A stretch of DNA of 64,000 bases from Candidatus Poribacteria bacterium. GTDB taxonomy: Bacteria > Poribacteria > WGA-4E > GCA-2687025. The notes beneath the pieces were generated by a model. The model was not told where the DNA came from, ran no database searches, and saw only the letters and a list, made by a program, of their open reading frames with translations. The first letter of the stretch is position 1, and each line of letters begins with the position of its first letter. This document shows, piece by piece, positions 43,182 to 51,041 of the stretch. The DNA lies in the NCBI GenBank assembly GCA_028818695.1, contig JAPPNK010000025.1, forward strand, positions 62,001 through 126,000. Reading direction: 5' to 3'. The position numbers and the translations under genes are program-made.

Positions 43182-44159
43182 CTATTCGCCTTTTCTGTAT
43201 TCATCTCTGAAATAATTCACACCGCCATGCCTCTTCCATCTACCTTTATGATGCTCAATGTCTATGGGTTCGAACCCTAGAGCTTCCAGATCCGGAGGCG
43301 GACTCACCTTAAATGTCTCCGATTTGCCGTTTTTAAAGTTCAAGAATACTTTGCGCGTAAGGGAGCCGTCTTTCTCTCGATAATAGAAGATTTCAAAATT
43401 CTCGGTCATGTAACCGACGGATCCGCCGCCGGTGTATGCAATGGTCGGCTCCTCTCGCATTCCGCCTTTATTCAGCAGAATATCCTCCGCCAACAAGACG
43501 TCAAAGCGGGCGACAAAGCTCCTCGCCACATAGGCGACATCGTCGCCTTCGCCAAATTCCCGCTTGACATATCCTTCTCTAGGCTCGCCAATAATCAACC
43601 CTTTTTCGATGGCGGCGTTCTGCTCATTCTCAATTTCTTTGCTCCGTTGGCGCGTCTCTTCAGAGGGTCTGTAAACGAGGGCTGTAGCGCCTTTAACCCG
43701 CTCCATGATTCCGACTTCTTCCAAAGGTCTGTGCCAATGCCATGTGTCCCAATGGGAGTAATCGGGCTTCCATCCTTCTGGAGGCTCGCCGATCTGCCCG
43801 TTGTCGTCGTATTCTCGGGCGGCGGCGTCCAAATCGTTGACAGAAGCCTCCGCGCCGACGGACGCCCGCCCGTTTTCATTGCCAGATCCGCCTTCCATAT
43901 CGGCTGCTTTGGACGTCTGCCCAGTTTCAGACGCCGCGCCGTTCGCTGCCTTGGAGAAGGAGCGCAAGCGCGGAGATTGCTCGGCTTCATCCAAAGAGAA
44001 GACTGTCTCGACATCTTTGCCTGTATCGAAGACGCCGCGATGAAAGAGAAATGCGACCGCAACGATCGCAAGCGCCGTGAGTCCTGCGATGATCCAAAAG
44101 ATTTGCTTGGTCTGTTTCACTCTTCCAATCTCCTTATCATCCGCTGTCTCACTTGGCAT
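43182..44159 (-). CDS. Single-pass membrane protein of unknown function
   Basis: A 325-residue protein. A promoter five bases upstream of the ATG at 44159 suggests a leaderless mRNA; longer upstream codons would lie inside the promoter. A membrane segment at ~19-38 (IFWIIAGLTALAIVAVAFLF) is followed by a Ser/Glu/Gly-rich linker to ~110 and a soluble domain, probably periplasmic. The domain has YSHWDTWHWHRPLEEVGIME, a helix rich in Glu/Gln, VAYVARSFVARFDVLLAED, EIFYYREKDGSLTRKVFLNF and RGGVNYF-like ends. I do not recognise the family. The Trp/His cluster WDTWHWHR could bind a metal or ligand, a guess only. Confidence 0.6.
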   Translation of the reverse strand: MPSETADDKEIGRVKQTKQIFWIIAGLTALAIVAVAFLFHRGVFDTGKDVETVFSLDEAEQSPRLRSFSKAANGAASETGQTSKAADMEGGSGNENGRASVGAEASVNDLDAAAREYDDNGQIGEPPEGWKPDYSHWDTWHWHRPLEEVGIMERVKGATALVYRPSEETRQRSKEIENEQNAAIEKGLIIGEPREGYVKREFGEGDDVAYVARSFVARFDVLLAEDILLNKGGMREEPTIAYTGGGSVGYMTENFEIFYYREKDGSLTRKVFLNFKNGKSETFKVSPPPDLEALGFEPIDIEHHKGRWKRHGGVNYFRDEYRKGE

Positions 44160-44163
44160 ACGC

Positions 44164-44192
44164 ATCATAACGCAGAATTGTGTTGAGCGCAA
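44164..44192 (-). promoter_or_regulatory. Promoter of the 43182-44159 gene, placing the transcript start at the ATG
   Basis: Minus-strand TTGCGC, 17 bases, TATGAT. The -10 ends five bases before the ATG at 44159, so little or no leader is possible from this promoter. Confidence 0.5.
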
Positions 44193-44264
44193 GCTTCGCT
44201 TAATGCGCGGCTAAGATTTCCGCATGCGCGGGAGTATCGGTGTCCAAATGCTGCCATAAGGCGT

Positions 44265-44293
44265 TTGCATCCGCCGCCCATTGAATGTATGAT
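44265..44293 (+). promoter_or_regulatory. Promoter of the M16 peptidase operon
   Basis: TTGCAT, 17 bases, TATGAT. Predicted transcription starts near 44300, leaving a 20-base leader with GGAGAGG for the ATG at 44320. Confidence 0.6.
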
Positions 44294-44319
44294 GCGTCCG
44301 TATGGAAACGGAGAGGTAT

Positions 44320-45849
44320 ATGATAGGCAATCGGTTCGTTCGCTTCGCCGCCCCGCTGATCTCCGCATGCGTCGCCTTGTGCTTGACCGCCTCGGCGCAA
44401 AACCTAGAGGAGCGGGTCGTCGAACACACGCTCGACAACGGAATGAAACTGCTCCTGATGCGCCGAGCGCAGTCGCCGACCGTCGCGCTGCATATTTGGG
44501 TCAAAGCAGGCTCCGTCGACGAACCGATCGACCGAACGGGCATTGCGCATATGCTGGAACATATGCTCTTTAAAGGAACCCGCCAGCTCGGCGCTCTCAA
44601 CTACGAAGCGGAGAAGCCGCTGCTTGACAAACTGGACGAGCTCCATGCCCAGTACGATCCGCTCAAAGTCGCCGACGATCTCTCTGAGGAGCAAGCCGCC
44701 CTGCGCGACAGCCTCAAGGCGGAAATCGAGCGGGTTCAGGAGCAGGCGCGGGAGCTGGTTGTTCCAAGCCAAGTTTCAGAACTCTACGAATACGAAGGCG
44801 CCATTGGGCTGAACGCCGGCACCGGAACCGACTTCACGAACTATGTCGTCTCCCTTCCCGCCAACAAGATTGAGCTGTGGATGCGCATCGAAGCGGAGCG
44901 GATGCGCGACCCTGTGCTGCGCGAATTCTACACGGAGCGCGATGTTGTCATGGAGGAGCGGAAGCAGCGGTATGAAGCGAGCTCGTTTGGACGTTTGAGC
45001 GACGCGCTGCTCACAACCGCGTTCAAGGCGCACCCCTACGGAACGCCTATCATCGGCTGGGAATCGGACATTGAACGGCTCAAACGGCCGGAAGCGGAGC
45101 TTTTCTTTAAGACGTATTACGCGCCGAACAACGCCGTCGTGACGATCGTCGGCGACATTGACATCGAGTGGGTCATTGAGCGTATGACGCAGTATTTTAG
45201 CGACATACCCGCCCAGGAGATACCGCCGCGCATCGGCACAAAAGAGCCGAAACAGATTGGCGAACGGCGCGTCTATGTGAAATTTGCCGCGGAGCCGCGC
45301 CTGCAGGTCGCCTACCATAAACCGACCATTCCGTCCTACGACGATTTTGTCTTTGACGTTATCAACAGTCTGCTCACATCGGGGCGCACCGCGCGTCTGT
45401 ATAAGGCTCTGGTTGAAGAGCGGCAGGTCGCCTCGAGCGTCCGTTCGGTGAACGGATATCCAGGCGCGCGTTTTCCGAACCTGTTCATGATCGACATTGT
45501 TCCGCGCAGCCCGCACACGCCGACGCAGGTTGAGCGGGCTTTGTACGCCGAACTGGAACGGCTTAAAAATGAGCCGGTCAGCGATCGGGAACTGCAAAAA
45601 GTGCGCAACCAGTTTCAAGCCGACTTCATCCGCGGGCTTAATTCGAACGCGGGGATGGCGAGTCAGCTGGGCTACTATGAGCTGATCGCCGGGTCGTGGC
45701 GTTATACGCAGACGCTTTTAGACACGGTGAACCGCATCGATGCGGAGGATATTCAGCGGGTCGCGCGGGAGTATTTAACATGGGAAAATCGGACGGTCGC
45801 TGTTCTGGTTCGAGAGGCGCCGGCAGCGCAGGAGGAGGCGGGCAAATGA
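44320..45849 (+). CDS. M16-family zinc metallopeptidase, catalytic subunit
   Basis: A 509-residue periplasmic peptidase. ATG 44320 is chosen over 44302 because GGAGAGG precedes it and the signal peptide (FAAPLISACVALCLTASAQ) then has normal length. The inverted zinc motif H77-M-L-E80-H81 lies in GIAHMLEHMLFKGT, with the distal acidic region VVMEERKQRYEASS. The second M16 half contains YYAPNNAVVTIVGDID, AYHKPTIPSYDDFVFDVIN and TSGRTARLYKALVEE. The paired gene downstream encodes the non-catalytic half, as in bacterial two-subunit M16B proteases. The substrate is probably peptides in the periplasm. Confidence 0.93.
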   Translation: MIGNRFVRFAAPLISACVALCLTASAQNLEERVVEHTLDNGMKLLLMRRAQSPTVALHIWVKAGSVDEPIDRTGIAHMLEHMLFKGTRQLGALNYEAEKPLLDKLDELHAQYDPLKVADDLSEEQAALRDSLKAEIERVQEQARELVVPSQVSELYEYEGAIGLNAGTGTDFTNYVVSLPANKIELWMRIEAERMRDPVLREFYTERDVVMEERKQRYEASSFGRLSDALLTTAFKAHPYGTPIIGWESDIERLKRPEAELFFKTYYAPNNAVVTIVGDIDIEWVIERMTQYFSDIPAQEIPPRIGTKEPKQIGERRVYVKFAAEPRLQVAYHKPTIPSYDDFVFDVINSLLTSGRTARLYKALVEERQVASSVRSVNGYPGARFPNLFMIDIVPRSPHTPTQVERALYAELERLKNEPVSDRELQKVRNQFQADFIRGLNSNAGMASQLGYYELIAGSWRYTQTLLDTVNRIDAEDIQRVAREYLTWENRTVAVLVREAPAAQEEAGK

Positions 45850-47276
45850 ATCGACATCAACGATGGACGGGAGCGCGCGCGCTTCTCGTTGCGTTCGCAG
45901 GTTTCATGGCGGGGCTGGCGCACGGGCAGCTGCCGATTTTGGAGGGGCTTGAGTATCCGCCGCTGAACGCGAATCCGCCGAAAGCGGAAAAGGTTGTCCT
46001 GAAAAACGGGATGCGCCTCTTTCTGCTGGAAGACCATGAGCTCCCGATCTTGAACATCACCGCCTACATCAAGACGGGCGAAATATACGACCCGCCCGGC
46101 AAAACGGGACTCGCCGGCATGACCGCAGCCGTCATGCGCAACGGAGGCGCCGCGGCGCGTACGCCCGACGAGATCAACGAGGCGCTGGAGTTCATCGCCG
46201 GCTCCATTGAGGTCGGCATGTCCGATGAGTACGGAACGGCAAGCCTGAACGTTCTCGTCAAAGACGCGGATATGGGCGTTCAGCTGTTTGCGGACATACT
46301 GATGAACCCCGCCTTTCAAGAGGAGAAAGTGGAGCTTCAGCGCGGGCAGCTCATCGAAGCGATACGGCGGCGGAACGACAGCCCGCTGCAGACCGCGTTT
46401 CGAGAGATGCAGGTTCGCCTCTACGGCGATCATCCGTATGCGCGGTATTCGACGATGGAGTCTGCCATGGCGATTGGCCGGGAGGATATGATCGCGTTCC
46501 ATCGGGAGCATTTTCACCCTGAAGGAATCTGGATGGCCGTTTCAGGCGATTTTCAAACAGACGATATTGTTCAGAAAATTGAGAAGGCGTTTGAAGGATG
46601 GAACCCGCCGGCGGTTGAGCGTCCTGAAACGCCCGCCCCGCAGTTCAAACCGGGCGGCATTTACCACATTGAGAAAGAGATTGGGCAAACCTTCATCGTC
46701 TTTGGACATGCGGGCATTCAACGGACAAACCCCGATTGGCACTCGATACTTGTCATGAACGACATTCTCGGCGGTTCCGGCTTTTCCTCAAGGCTGATGC
46801 GGAAGATACGGGTGGAGCGCGGGTTGACTTACGGCATTTCGACCAACTTTTTCCGTAAGAACCTGGACGGCTTCTTTTTCGGGTATGCGAGTACGCAGCA
46901 TCAAAATGTCGTTGAGCTGATTGAGCTGGCGAAGGAGACCATGGCGGGGATGCGCGCCAACCCGGTGAACGATCTGGAGCTGGCTTTGGTGAAAAATCAG
47001 AACATCAACTCGTTCGTTTTTCTGTACACATCCAGCGCGCAGATCGCCGCGCAGAGCCTCGTTTACCAGTTTCTCGGTTATCCGGAGGAGTATCTTGAGA
47101 ACTGGACGAGCAACATCGCCGCCGTGACAAAGGAGTCGGTACTTGCCGCCGCGCAGAAGTATCTGAACCCGGACGAAATGGTTATTGTCACCGTTGGTCA
47201 ACGGGAGAAGTTCGGCCGTCCGCTTGAGGAGTTGGGGGAGGTGAAAGAGATTCGGCTTGAATCTCCAGAAAAATAA
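45846..47276 (+). CDS. M16-family peptidase homologue, non-catalytic partner
   Basis: A 476-residue secreted protein in ATGA overlap with the catalytic subunit. The overall M16 fold is clear (VVLKNGMRLFLLEDHELPIL, GKTGLAGMTAAVMRNGGA, REHFHPEGIWMAVSGDFQTD, NDILGGSGFSSRLMRKIRVERGLTYGIS). At the place of HxxEH it reads GMTAAVM, so zinc cannot be bound. The R..GLTYGI substrate-binding block in the C-terminal half is kept, as in the inactive subunits of M16B heterodimers and mitochondrial processing peptidase alpha. It should complete the chamber with the active partner. Confidence 0.92.
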   Translation: MNRHQRWTGARALLVAFAGFMAGLAHGQLPILEGLEYPPLNANPPKAEKVVLKNGMRLFLLEDHELPILNITAYIKTGEIYDPPGKTGLAGMTAAVMRNGGAAARTPDEINEALEFIAGSIEVGMSDEYGTASLNVLVKDADMGVQLFADILMNPAFQEEKVELQRGQLIEAIRRRNDSPLQTAFREMQVRLYGDHPYARYSTMESAMAIGREDMIAFHREHFHPEGIWMAVSGDFQTDDIVQKIEKAFEGWNPPAVERPETPAPQFKPGGIYHIEKEIGQTFIVFGHAGIQRTNPDWHSILVMNDILGGSGFSSRLMRKIRVERGLTYGISTNFFRKNLDGFFFGYASTQHQNVVELIELAKETMAGMRANPVNDLELALVKNQNINSFVFLYTSSAQIAAQSLVYQFLGYPEEYLENWTSNIAAVTKESVLAAAQKYLNPDEMVIVTVGQREKFGRPLEELGEVKEIRLESPEK

Positions 47277-47316
47277 CCTGTTTCGCTTCGTTGTGCGCAT
47301 TTTTTCCACTTTGTGT

Positions 47317-47345
47317 TTGACATCGTTTATGTCCTATGTTAGAAT
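47317..47345 (+). promoter_or_regulatory. Strong sigma70 promoter of the DUF2089/DUF4097 operon
   Basis: Perfect TTGACA, 17 bases, TAGAAT. It is the best consensus match in the window and the region around it is A/T-rich. Confidence 0.75.
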
Positions 47346-47386
47346 ATGGCATAGACAGGTTCGATAATCGATAGATGGAGCGATTG

Positions 47387-47809
47387 ATGCGTTTGAAAAC
47401 ACGACCCGAAACCTCTTCATGTTTTTCCTGCGGCGGCGAGCTGGTAATTCGGCAGTATGAATGCCCCGACTGCGGCGTTTCGATCGCCGGCTCTTTTGAG
47501 CGGAACCGTTTCACAAAGCTCTCCTCAGACGCGCAGAGTTTTCTGCTGCTGTTTATCAAGAACCGCGGAAATCTCCGCGAGGTGGAGCGCGAACTCGACA
47601 TCTCTTATCCGACGGTGCGGAATCGGTTGAACCGCATCATTCGGGATCTGGGTCTGGCGGTCGATCAAAAATGGTCTCCCAGCGAGATCGCTTCGGAGCG
47701 CTCTGCCATCGTACAGGAGCTGAACGACGGAAAATTGACGCCCGACGAAGCCGAAGAACTTCTGAATGCGCTCAACAAGGTTCAATCTGACGAAGGAGAA
47801 GAAGCATGA
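47387..47809 (+). CDS. DUF2089-family zinc-ribbon/HTH protein with SHOCT-like tail
   Basis: A 140-residue protein; ATG 47387 has GGAG six bases upstream and is preferred to the ATG at 47375. The order is a zinc ribbon (CFSCGGEL...CPDCG), then a helix-turn-helix core typical of DUF2089 (AQSFLLLFIKNRGNLREVE, DISYPTVRNRLNRIIRDLG). It ends with a SHOCT-like motif (ELNDGKLTPDEAEELLNAL). DUF2089 proteins are thought to be transcription regulators that sit in front of membrane or DUF4097 genes. It is first in an operon, so autoregulation is plausible. The same tail motif opens the next two genes. Confidence 0.85.
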   Translation: MRLKTRPETSSCFSCGGELVIRQYECPDCGVSIAGSFERNRFTKLSSDAQSFLLLFIKNRGNLREVERELDISYPTVRNRLNRIIRDLGLAVDQKWSPSEIASERSAIVQELNDGKLTPDEAEELLNALNKVQSDEGEEA

Positions 47810-48138
47810 CCCAAGAACGAATTCTGATTTTGAAAATGGTGAGCGAGGGCAAGTTGACGCCCGAAGAGGGCGAGCGGCTGATTGCGGCGCTGGAAGGCGG
47901 CGGCGGAGCCAACGGCCAAGCCGCCCGAATCAACTCCATTCAAAACCTGTTGAGCCAAGCGTCCAGAGATGTGCAGAAAGGCCTCAAAAAAGCGGGCGAA
48001 ATCCTGCGCAATCGGCAGCGCGATCTGCGTAAGCATATCGAAAATCTGACGCGCAAAAAAGGCGAGACGGAATCGAACGTCCATCGAACCATCACCATCG
48101 AAGTGGAAGAAGAAGGGACGGATCATGACTCCAAATGA
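47806..48138 (+). CDS. Small SHOCT-like motif protein
   Basis: A 110-residue protein coupled by ATGA to the DUF2089 gene. Residues 4-30 (RILILKMVSEGKLTPEEGERLIAAL) repeat the motif that closes the DUF2089 protein and opens the DUF4097 protein. After a Gly-rich hinge there is a long basic amphipathic helix (SQASRDVQKGLKKAGEILRNRQRDLRKHIENLTRKK) and a short strand-rich end (VHRTITIEVEEEG). It may bridge regulator and effector through the shared motif and coiled coil. No enzyme signature is present. It overlaps the next gene by 14 bases. Confidence 0.7.
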   Translation: MTQERILILKMVSEGKLTPEEGERLIAALEGGGGANGQAARINSIQNLLSQASRDVQKGLKKAGEILRNRQRDLRKHIENLTRKKGETESNVHRTITIEVEEEGTDHDSK

Positions 48139-49096
48139 ACGCATTCTTGTCCTTGAGCTTCTCAAAGAAGGCAAAATATCGACTGAAGCGGCAGAAAAAC
48201 TGCTTTCAGCGTTGAGCCGAGAAAATGACGGCGGACGGGGCATGAACCCCCGCAAGCGATTTGAAGAGGCGTTTCAGCGGGTGGAGCGCGAATTTCGCGC
48301 CATCGACCTGAGCGACTTTGAAAAGAAAATGAACGGGTTTTTTGAAGAGATGCGCAGGCGGTTTCCCGATATGCAGGGGAAAACGAAGCGCGGCGGCGCA
48401 TCCGAAAAGAGCGAAAGCGGCGGCCTTTACCATGTTTCCAAAAACGCCTCGCTCAATATAGCGCAAAAAGGCGGCTCGATTCGGCTCTTCGGCGCCAATG
48501 GCGACCAGATCCGCGTCGACAGCCCCGGCGCAAGCGTTGAGACCTCGCAGGACGGCGCGCGCATTGAGATCGAGTCGATCGGCGGAACGCTAGAGATCGG
48601 GATACCGAACGGCTTGCGGCGCGTTTACATTGATGCGTCAGGGGCGCAGATTGAAGCGGTTGACGCGGCGCCGAAGGAGTTCACCGCCCGTTCCTCCGGC
48701 GCCGGCATCCGCGTCAAGGGCGTTGGAGGAATCCTGCGGCTCAGCGTTGTCGGCGGCGGCATTCACATTGAGCGTCCGACATCGGAAAACATTGACGCTG
48801 AAACGAACGGGGGCGGCGTCAAGGCGCGCCTCGGCAACCGGACGCAGGGCGTTTACAAGTTCCGATCTGCCGGCGGGAGCGTCGAGATGGAGCTTGGCTC
48901 CGATTCCGAGTTTGAGCTGGAGTACGACGTCGCAGGCGGCATGTTTGAATCGAACTGGGAGGCGGAGGCGGTCGGCGACAATCGGCTGCGCGTCGGACAG
49001 GGCGGCGCGACATTGAGAGCGTCCGCTATCGGCGGCTCCGTCGCGCTGCTCCGCGCGGACAGCGCGAATCAACAGGAAGGGGGCGGCGATGCTTAA
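48125..49096 (+). CDS. DUF4097 beta-helix protein with SHOCT-like N-terminus (YvlB-like)
   Basis: A 323-residue protein. Residues 5-31 (RILVLELLKEGKISTEAAEKLLSAL) carry the operon's shared motif, followed by a helical linker (EEAFQRVEREFRAIDLSDFEKKMNGFFEEM). From ~100 on, repeating short strands (GGSIRLFGANGDQIRVDSPG, GGTLEIGIPNG, FTARSSGAGIRVKGVGG, GGGIHIERP, AGGSVEMELGSD) form the DUF4097 beta-helix. B. subtilis YvlB has the same layout and belongs to an envelope-stress regulon. There is no signal peptide, so it should be cytoplasmic or peripheral. A DUF4097-like region also opens the Omp85 fusion at 24545-27724. Confidence 0.85.
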   Translation: MTPNERILVLELLKEGKISTEAAEKLLSALSRENDGGRGMNPRKRFEEAFQRVEREFRAIDLSDFEKKMNGFFEEMRRRFPDMQGKTKRGGASEKSESGGLYHVSKNASLNIAQKGGSIRLFGANGDQIRVDSPGASVETSQDGARIEIESIGGTLEIGIPNGLRRVYIDASGAQIEAVDAAPKEFTARSSGAGIRVKGVGGILRLSVVGGGIHIERPTSENIDAETNGGGVKARLGNRTQGVYKFRSAGGSVEMELGSDSEFELEYDVAGGMFESNWEAEAVGDNRLRVGQGGATLRASAIGGSVALLRADSANQQEGGGDA

Positions 49097-49322
49097 GAAA
49101 ATCAGCGGCAGCGTTCTCATTCTTCTTCTGGGCTGCATTGGGCTGCTTCTGCTTGAGCAGGCGCTCATCGCGGCGGCCGGGGTGATTCCAGCGGCGCTTC
49201 CGTTTCTGTTTTACGGCGGCGCCGTTGCGGGAGCCGTCTTTGCCGGGACTCTCGTCTATCAAAAAATGCTCGCGCATCCGAAGGAGCCGAAAAAAATCCT
49301 ACAAGGAAAGGAAGACACATGA
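49089..49322 (+). CDS. Small two-span membrane protein
   Basis: A 77-residue protein overlapping the DUF4097 gene by 8 bases. Two hydrophobic segments (VLILLLGCIGLLLLEQALI and LPFLFYGGAVAGAVFAGTLV) with a positively charged N-terminus and a Lys-rich cytoplasmic tail (KMLAHPKEPKKILQ) predict a hairpin in the inner membrane with both ends inside. Family not recognised. Its position suggests that it anchors or signals for the DUF2089/DUF4097 proteins, as small PspC/YvlC/YvlD-like proteins do in comparable operons. Confidence 0.65.
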   Translation: MLKKISGSVLILLLGCIGLLLLEQALIAAAGVIPAALPFLFYGGAVAGAVFAGTLVYQKMLAHPKEPKKILQGKEDT

Positions 49323-49516
49323 ACGGCTTTAAAAAAATACTTCTCTGGGCTGCAATTCTCATTCTGGGATATTTCGCGCTCCAGAAAGTCGCCGCAATCA
49401 TTTTTGGGACGTTGACGCTTCTCTGGTATCTAGCGCTTCTGATCTTTTGGGCGGCGGTACTTCTGGGCGTTGTCAGCCTAATCCGCGTTCTCTACCGCAA
49501 GACGCAAGAGAAGTAG
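49319..49516 (+). CDS. Small membrane protein
   Basis: A 65-residue protein in ATGA overlap with the previous one. It is almost entirely two membrane spans (ILLWAAILILGYFALQKVAAI and LLWYLALLIFWAAVLLGVV) ending in a basic tail (RVLYRKTQEK). No known family. It is the fifth gene of the unit and 7 bases before the DUF92 gene. Confidence 0.6.
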   Translation: MNGFKKILLWAAILILGYFALQKVAAIIFGTLTLLWYLALLIFWAAVLLGVVSLIRVLYRKTQEK

Positions 49517-49523
49517 CGGACGC

Positions 49524-50201
49524 ATGCAATGGGCGTTGGGCGCGGCGTTCAGCCTTGCGTTTGGGCTGGCTGCGCTCGCGCTCAAAGCGGTCGACAAACG
49601 CGGCATGGCGGCGGGAGTTTGCGTCGGAACGGCGGCGTATGCAGGCTTTGGATTCAGCGGTTTTGCGCTGTTGATTCTCTTTGTCGCTCTCGGTTCGCTG
49701 CGTTGGAAGCGGGGGAAGAAGCGCGTACGCCGTTCCGCGCGCCACGCTTTGGCGAACGGGGCGGTCGGCGCGTTGTTAGGTTTGACAGCGGCCGCGCTGC
49801 CGACTCCGCCTTCGGCGTTAACGGCCGCTTTTGCGGGTTCGTTCGCCGCGGCCGCGGCAGACACCGTCTCTGGCGAGGTTGGACAGGCTTGGGGCGGATG
49901 CCCCGTTCTGATCTCCACATTTCGCCCCGTCGCGAAAGGGGAAAACGGCGGGGTCACATGGGTCGGTTTTATAGCGGGGGCGGCGGCGGCGGGAGTCATG
50001 GGGCTGACAGCGGCCGCGCTGGGTATGAACGTTTCATTTGAGGCGGTTTTGGCGGGCGGCGCCGCTGGGAATATCGCCGACAGCCTCCTCGGCGCGACCC
50101 TTGAACGGCGGGGACTCATCGGCAACAGCGCTGTGAACTTCGCATGCGCGGGCGTTGGCGCCGCCGTCTCCGCCTTATTGTCCATGAGCATGTTAGGTTA
50201 A
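49524..50201 (+). CDS. DUF92 (TIGR00297) polyprenyl/phytyl-phosphate kinase-like membrane protein
   Basis: A 225-residue protein with about six membrane segments. The DUF92 signature is present: AAADTVSGEVGQAWGGCPVLI, RPVAKGENGGVTWVGF, AGNIADSLLGATLERRG and NSAVNFACAGVG. Plant and cyanobacterial members (VTE6) phosphorylate phytyl phosphate, and archaeal and bacterial members probably act on related polyprenyl phosphates. It ends the operon that begins with DUF2089. A lipid-phosphate enzyme would fit an envelope role for the operon. The substrate here is inferred. Confidence 0.85.
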   Translation: MQWALGAAFSLAFGLAALALKAVDKRGMAAGVCVGTAAYAGFGFSGFALLILFVALGSLRWKRGKKRVRRSARHALANGAVGALLGLTAAALPTPPSALTAAFAGSFAAAAADTVSGEVGQAWGGCPVLISTFRPVAKGENGGVTWVGFIAGAAAAGVMGLTAAALGMNVSFEAVLAGGAAGNIADSLLGATLERRGLIGNSAVNFACAGVGAAVSALLSMSMLG

Positions 50202-50242
50202 TGGGGACAGCTCCTGTGGATTCTCGACCTGCCGGGCGGCGG

Positions 50243-50271
50243 TTGACCTGTCGCCCGCAACGCGTTACCAT
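50243..50271 (+). promoter_or_regulatory. Promoter of the TauE/SafE gene, implying a leaderless transcript
   Basis: TTGACC, 17 bases, TACCAT. The -10 ends 7 bases before the ATG at 50279 and no ribosome site can fit between. Confidence 0.6.
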
Positions 50272-50278
50272 CCTTTGA

Positions 50279-51031
50279 ATGAGCGCATCCATCTTACCGC
50301 CTTTATCGGACCTTGCCGCTGTGAGCGCCGTCTTTTTGATAGCGTCGCTGCTGCAGGGAACGACAGGCTTCGGCTTCGGCATGCTTCCGATGGCGCTGCT
50401 GCCGTTCTTGATGTCCGTTAGGTACGCCAGCGTTCTCGTCGCGATGCTCGCCGTCTTCAACGCGGCTTATCTCGTATGGTCGCTTCGAAAGTCGATACCA
50501 TGGGGCGTTTTGTTTCGCCTGCTGATTGGCTCTGTTGTCGGGCTTCCGCTCGGCGTGTATCTGCTGAAAGCGGCGCCTGAGTCGTTTATCAAGCGAATCG
50601 TCGGCGTCATGGTGATTGTTTATTCCGTTTACCATGTCGTCAACCAGCGCAGGCGAGACAAAAAGGCTAAATTGCTGCCTCTGTGGTGGAGCTATCCGAC
50701 GGGGGCGGTTGCCGGGTCGTTGGCTGGGGCGGCGAATGTCGCCGGTCCGCCGCTCATCTTCTACCTGTATAGTCAACCGTTGGGGCGGGATGTTCTCCGC
50801 TCCGCCTTGGCGAGCTACTTTCTCGTCGCCTCTTTCGCCAAAAGCGGATTGTCGATTGCTGTCGGCCTCGCAGAATGGAGTATGATTGCGTATGCTGTCG
50901 TTTTGCCGTTTATCTGGATCGGGGCTAAAATAGGGTTGGAGTTGGGAACGCGCTTGAATAGGGATATGTTTGCGAACGTAGTTCTGGTAACATTAGCCAT
51001 ACTCGGAATCATTCTGGTGGTGAAAGGTTAG
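50279..51031 (+). CDS. TauE/SafE-family sulfite/organic-anion exporter
   Basis: A 250-residue protein with about eight membrane segments in two related halves. The N-terminal half has IASLLQGTTGFGFGMLPMALLPFLM and the C-terminal half has TGAVAGSLAGAANVAGPPLIFYLYSQ, the repeated G-x-x-x-G-F-G / G-x-x-G-PP signature of the family. Members export sulfite, sulfoacetate or related C2 anions. A sulfatase lies in the same window, but 34 kb away, so a shared sulfur pathway is speculation. It appears to be transcribed from its own promoter with the ATG at the transcript end. Confidence 0.9.
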   Translation: MSASILPPLSDLAAVSAVFLIASLLQGTTGFGFGMLPMALLPFLMSVRYASVLVAMLAVFNAAYLVWSLRKSIPWGVLFRLLIGSVVGLPLGVYLLKAAPESFIKRIVGVMVIVYSVYHVVNQRRRDKKAKLLPLWWSYPTGAVAGSLAGAANVAGPPLIFYLYSQPLGRDVLRSALASYFLVASFAKSGLSIAVGLAEWSMIAYAVVLPFIWIGAKIGLELGTRLNRDMFANVVLVTLAILGIILVVKG

Positions 51032-51041
51032 AAAGGTTCAC

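Noticed and set aside
43182-44192. Start of the unknown membrane protein at 44192 or 44168
   Set aside because: Those codons overlap the promoter boxes TTGCGC and TATGAT; 44159 is the first ATG downstream.
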